This document shows, in pieces, positions 5,565 through 6,262 of a stretch of 6,262 nucleotides of DNA. The DNA is taken from NCBI GenBank assembly GCA_964495345.1, contig CAZBVV010000101.1:1-6262 (forward strand), given 5' to 3'. The notes under the pieces are model-generated. The model was not told where the DNA came from. It was given only the letters and a program-made list of their open reading frames with translations, and made no database searches. The DNA comes from UBA1081 sp964495345. Its GTDB lineage: Bacteria; Bacillota; Clostridia; Oscillospirales; Acutalibacteraceae. The stretch's first letter is position 1, and the number at the start of each line of letters is the position of its first letter. The translations under genes and the position numbers were made by a program.

Positions 5565-5613
5565 TAGATTGACGATTGAAATTTATATTTTAAAAATCTT
5601 AGGAGGGTTTTGA

Positions 5614-6262
5614 ATGATAAGTATTGAGAAGCCCAGAATTGATGTTATTGAGTTTAATGAGAAAGGTACTTACGGTAAGTTTGTAGTAGAACCCCTTGAA
5701 AGAGGATACGGTACTACTCTCGGTAACAGCCTTCGCCGTATACTCCTGTCATCTCTTCCCGGCTACGCTATCACATCCGTCAGCGTTGACGATGTGCTTC
5801 ATGAGTTTTCAATCATTGAAGGCGTAAAGGAAGATATGACTGAGATCGTTCTTAATTTGAAGAATGTCATTCTGAAAATTCATGGCTCAGGACCCAAAAC
5901 AATGTATATTGATTGCAGTGGTGAACGTGTAATTACTGCCGGCGATATACAGGCTGACTCTGATGTTGAGATCCTTAACCCCGAGTTAGTTATTGCAACA
6001 CTTAATTCCGATGCACACGTTCGTATGACATTAACTGCGAATGCGGGCACAGGATATGTTTCGGCAGAGCGTAATAAGAAAGAGCTTTCACCTGCAATTG
6101 GTGTTATTGCTATCGACTCTATTTACACCCCTGTCGATAAGGTAAATTACAAAGTCGAGAATGCGCGTGTTGGTGATGTAACTGACTACGATAAGCTTAC
6201 TCTTGAAGTTTGGACTAATGGTTCAATCGCTCCCCGTGATGCGGTTGCGTTAGCTGCCAAGA
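5614..6262 (+). CDS. rpoA: DNA-directed RNA polymerase subunit alpha, N-terminal part (cut by window end)
   Basis: The alpha dimer is the scaffold on which beta and beta' assemble, and its C-terminal domain binds UP elements and activators. The frame from ATG 5614 stays open for 216 codons to the end of the window. It shows the alpha N-terminal domain: MISIEKPRIDVIE start, VEPLERGYGTTLGNSLRRIL (25-44) with the dimerisation/assembly motif, SSLPGYAITSVSVDDVLHEF (46-65), IIEGVKEDMTEIVLNLK (67-83), and the ILNPELVIATL and GTGYVSAERN segments (120-154). A complete subunit is usually about 310-330 residues, so the end of the N-terminal domain, the linker and the C-terminal domain are missing because of the window edge, not a mutation. 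AGGAGGG (5601-5607) lies 6 bases upstream. rplQ would be expected next. Confidence 0.98.
   Translation, partial: MISIEKPRIDVIEFNEKGTYGKFVVEPLERGYGTTLGNSLRRILLSSLPGYAITSVSVDDVLHEFSIIEGVKEDMTEIVLNLKNVILKIHGSGPKTMYIDCSGERVITAGDIQADSDVEILNPELVIATLNSDAHVRMTLTANAGTGYVSAERNKKELSPAIGVIAIDSIYTPVDKVNYKVENARVGDVTDYDKLTLEVWTNGSIAPRDAVALAAK

Noticed and set aside
5569..5596. TTGACG with TAAAAA as a sigma-A promoter for rpoA
   Set aside because: The -10 match is poor, and transcription would start at about 5603, inside the AGGAGGG ribosome binding site.
1..6262. Intrinsic terminators, CRISPR arrays, insertion sequences, tRNA or other RNA genes, riboswitches
   Set aside because: I checked every gap by eye. 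None has a GC-rich stem with a T-run, repeated spacers, terminal inverted repeats or room for a structured RNA gene.

Overview
This window is a stretch of a bacterial spc–alpha ribosomal-protein operon. All genes are on the + strand and almost every base is coding. The order is rpsE(3' tip)–rpmD–rplO–secY–adk–map–KOW protein–infA–rpmJ–rpsM–rpsK–rpsD–rpoA(5' part). The organism is most likely a Bacillota member of the class Clostridia. The reasons are strong AAGGAGG-type ribosome binding sites before nearly every gene, a small KOW-domain gene between map and infA (B. subtilis has ybzG in that slot), and rpsD kept inside the alpha cluster between rpsK and rpoA (in B. subtilis it lies elsewhere). 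The family cannot be fixed from this sequence; a gut Oscillospiraceae/Ruminococcaceae-type genome is a guess.

Layout. Bases 1-15 are the last codons of rpsE. Bases 28-670 carry the large-subunit proteins L30 and L15. Bases 729-2057 are SecY, the core of the protein translocon. Bases 2070-3954 form a very tight block: adenylate kinase, methionine aminopeptidase, the KOW protein and initiation factor IF1, separated by only 1 to 10 bases. Bases 3979-4092 are the 37-residue L36. Bases 4129-5564 are the small-subunit proteins S13, S11 and S4. From 5614 the window runs into RNA polymerase alpha and ends inside it. No gap between genes exceeds 58 bases, so there is no long non-coding stretch.

How the genes work together. 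The products build the ribosome (L30, L15, L36, S13, S11, S4), start translation (IF1), remove the initiator methionine (MetAP), insert and export nascent proteins (SecY), maintain adenine nucleotides (Adk) and transcribe DNA (alpha). Co-transcription ties these to growth rate. Three products (Adk, L36, S4) carry intact Cys/His zinc sites.

I found no sign of a new system, mobile element, CRISPR array, phage or defence gene. Every full-length gene looks intact. The items worth a second look are modest: the poorly characterised KOW protein, a hairpin that puts the rpmJ stop codon in its loop just before rpsM, small hairpins beside the secY and rpsD ribosome binding sites, and a drop in codon bias across map and the KOW gene.
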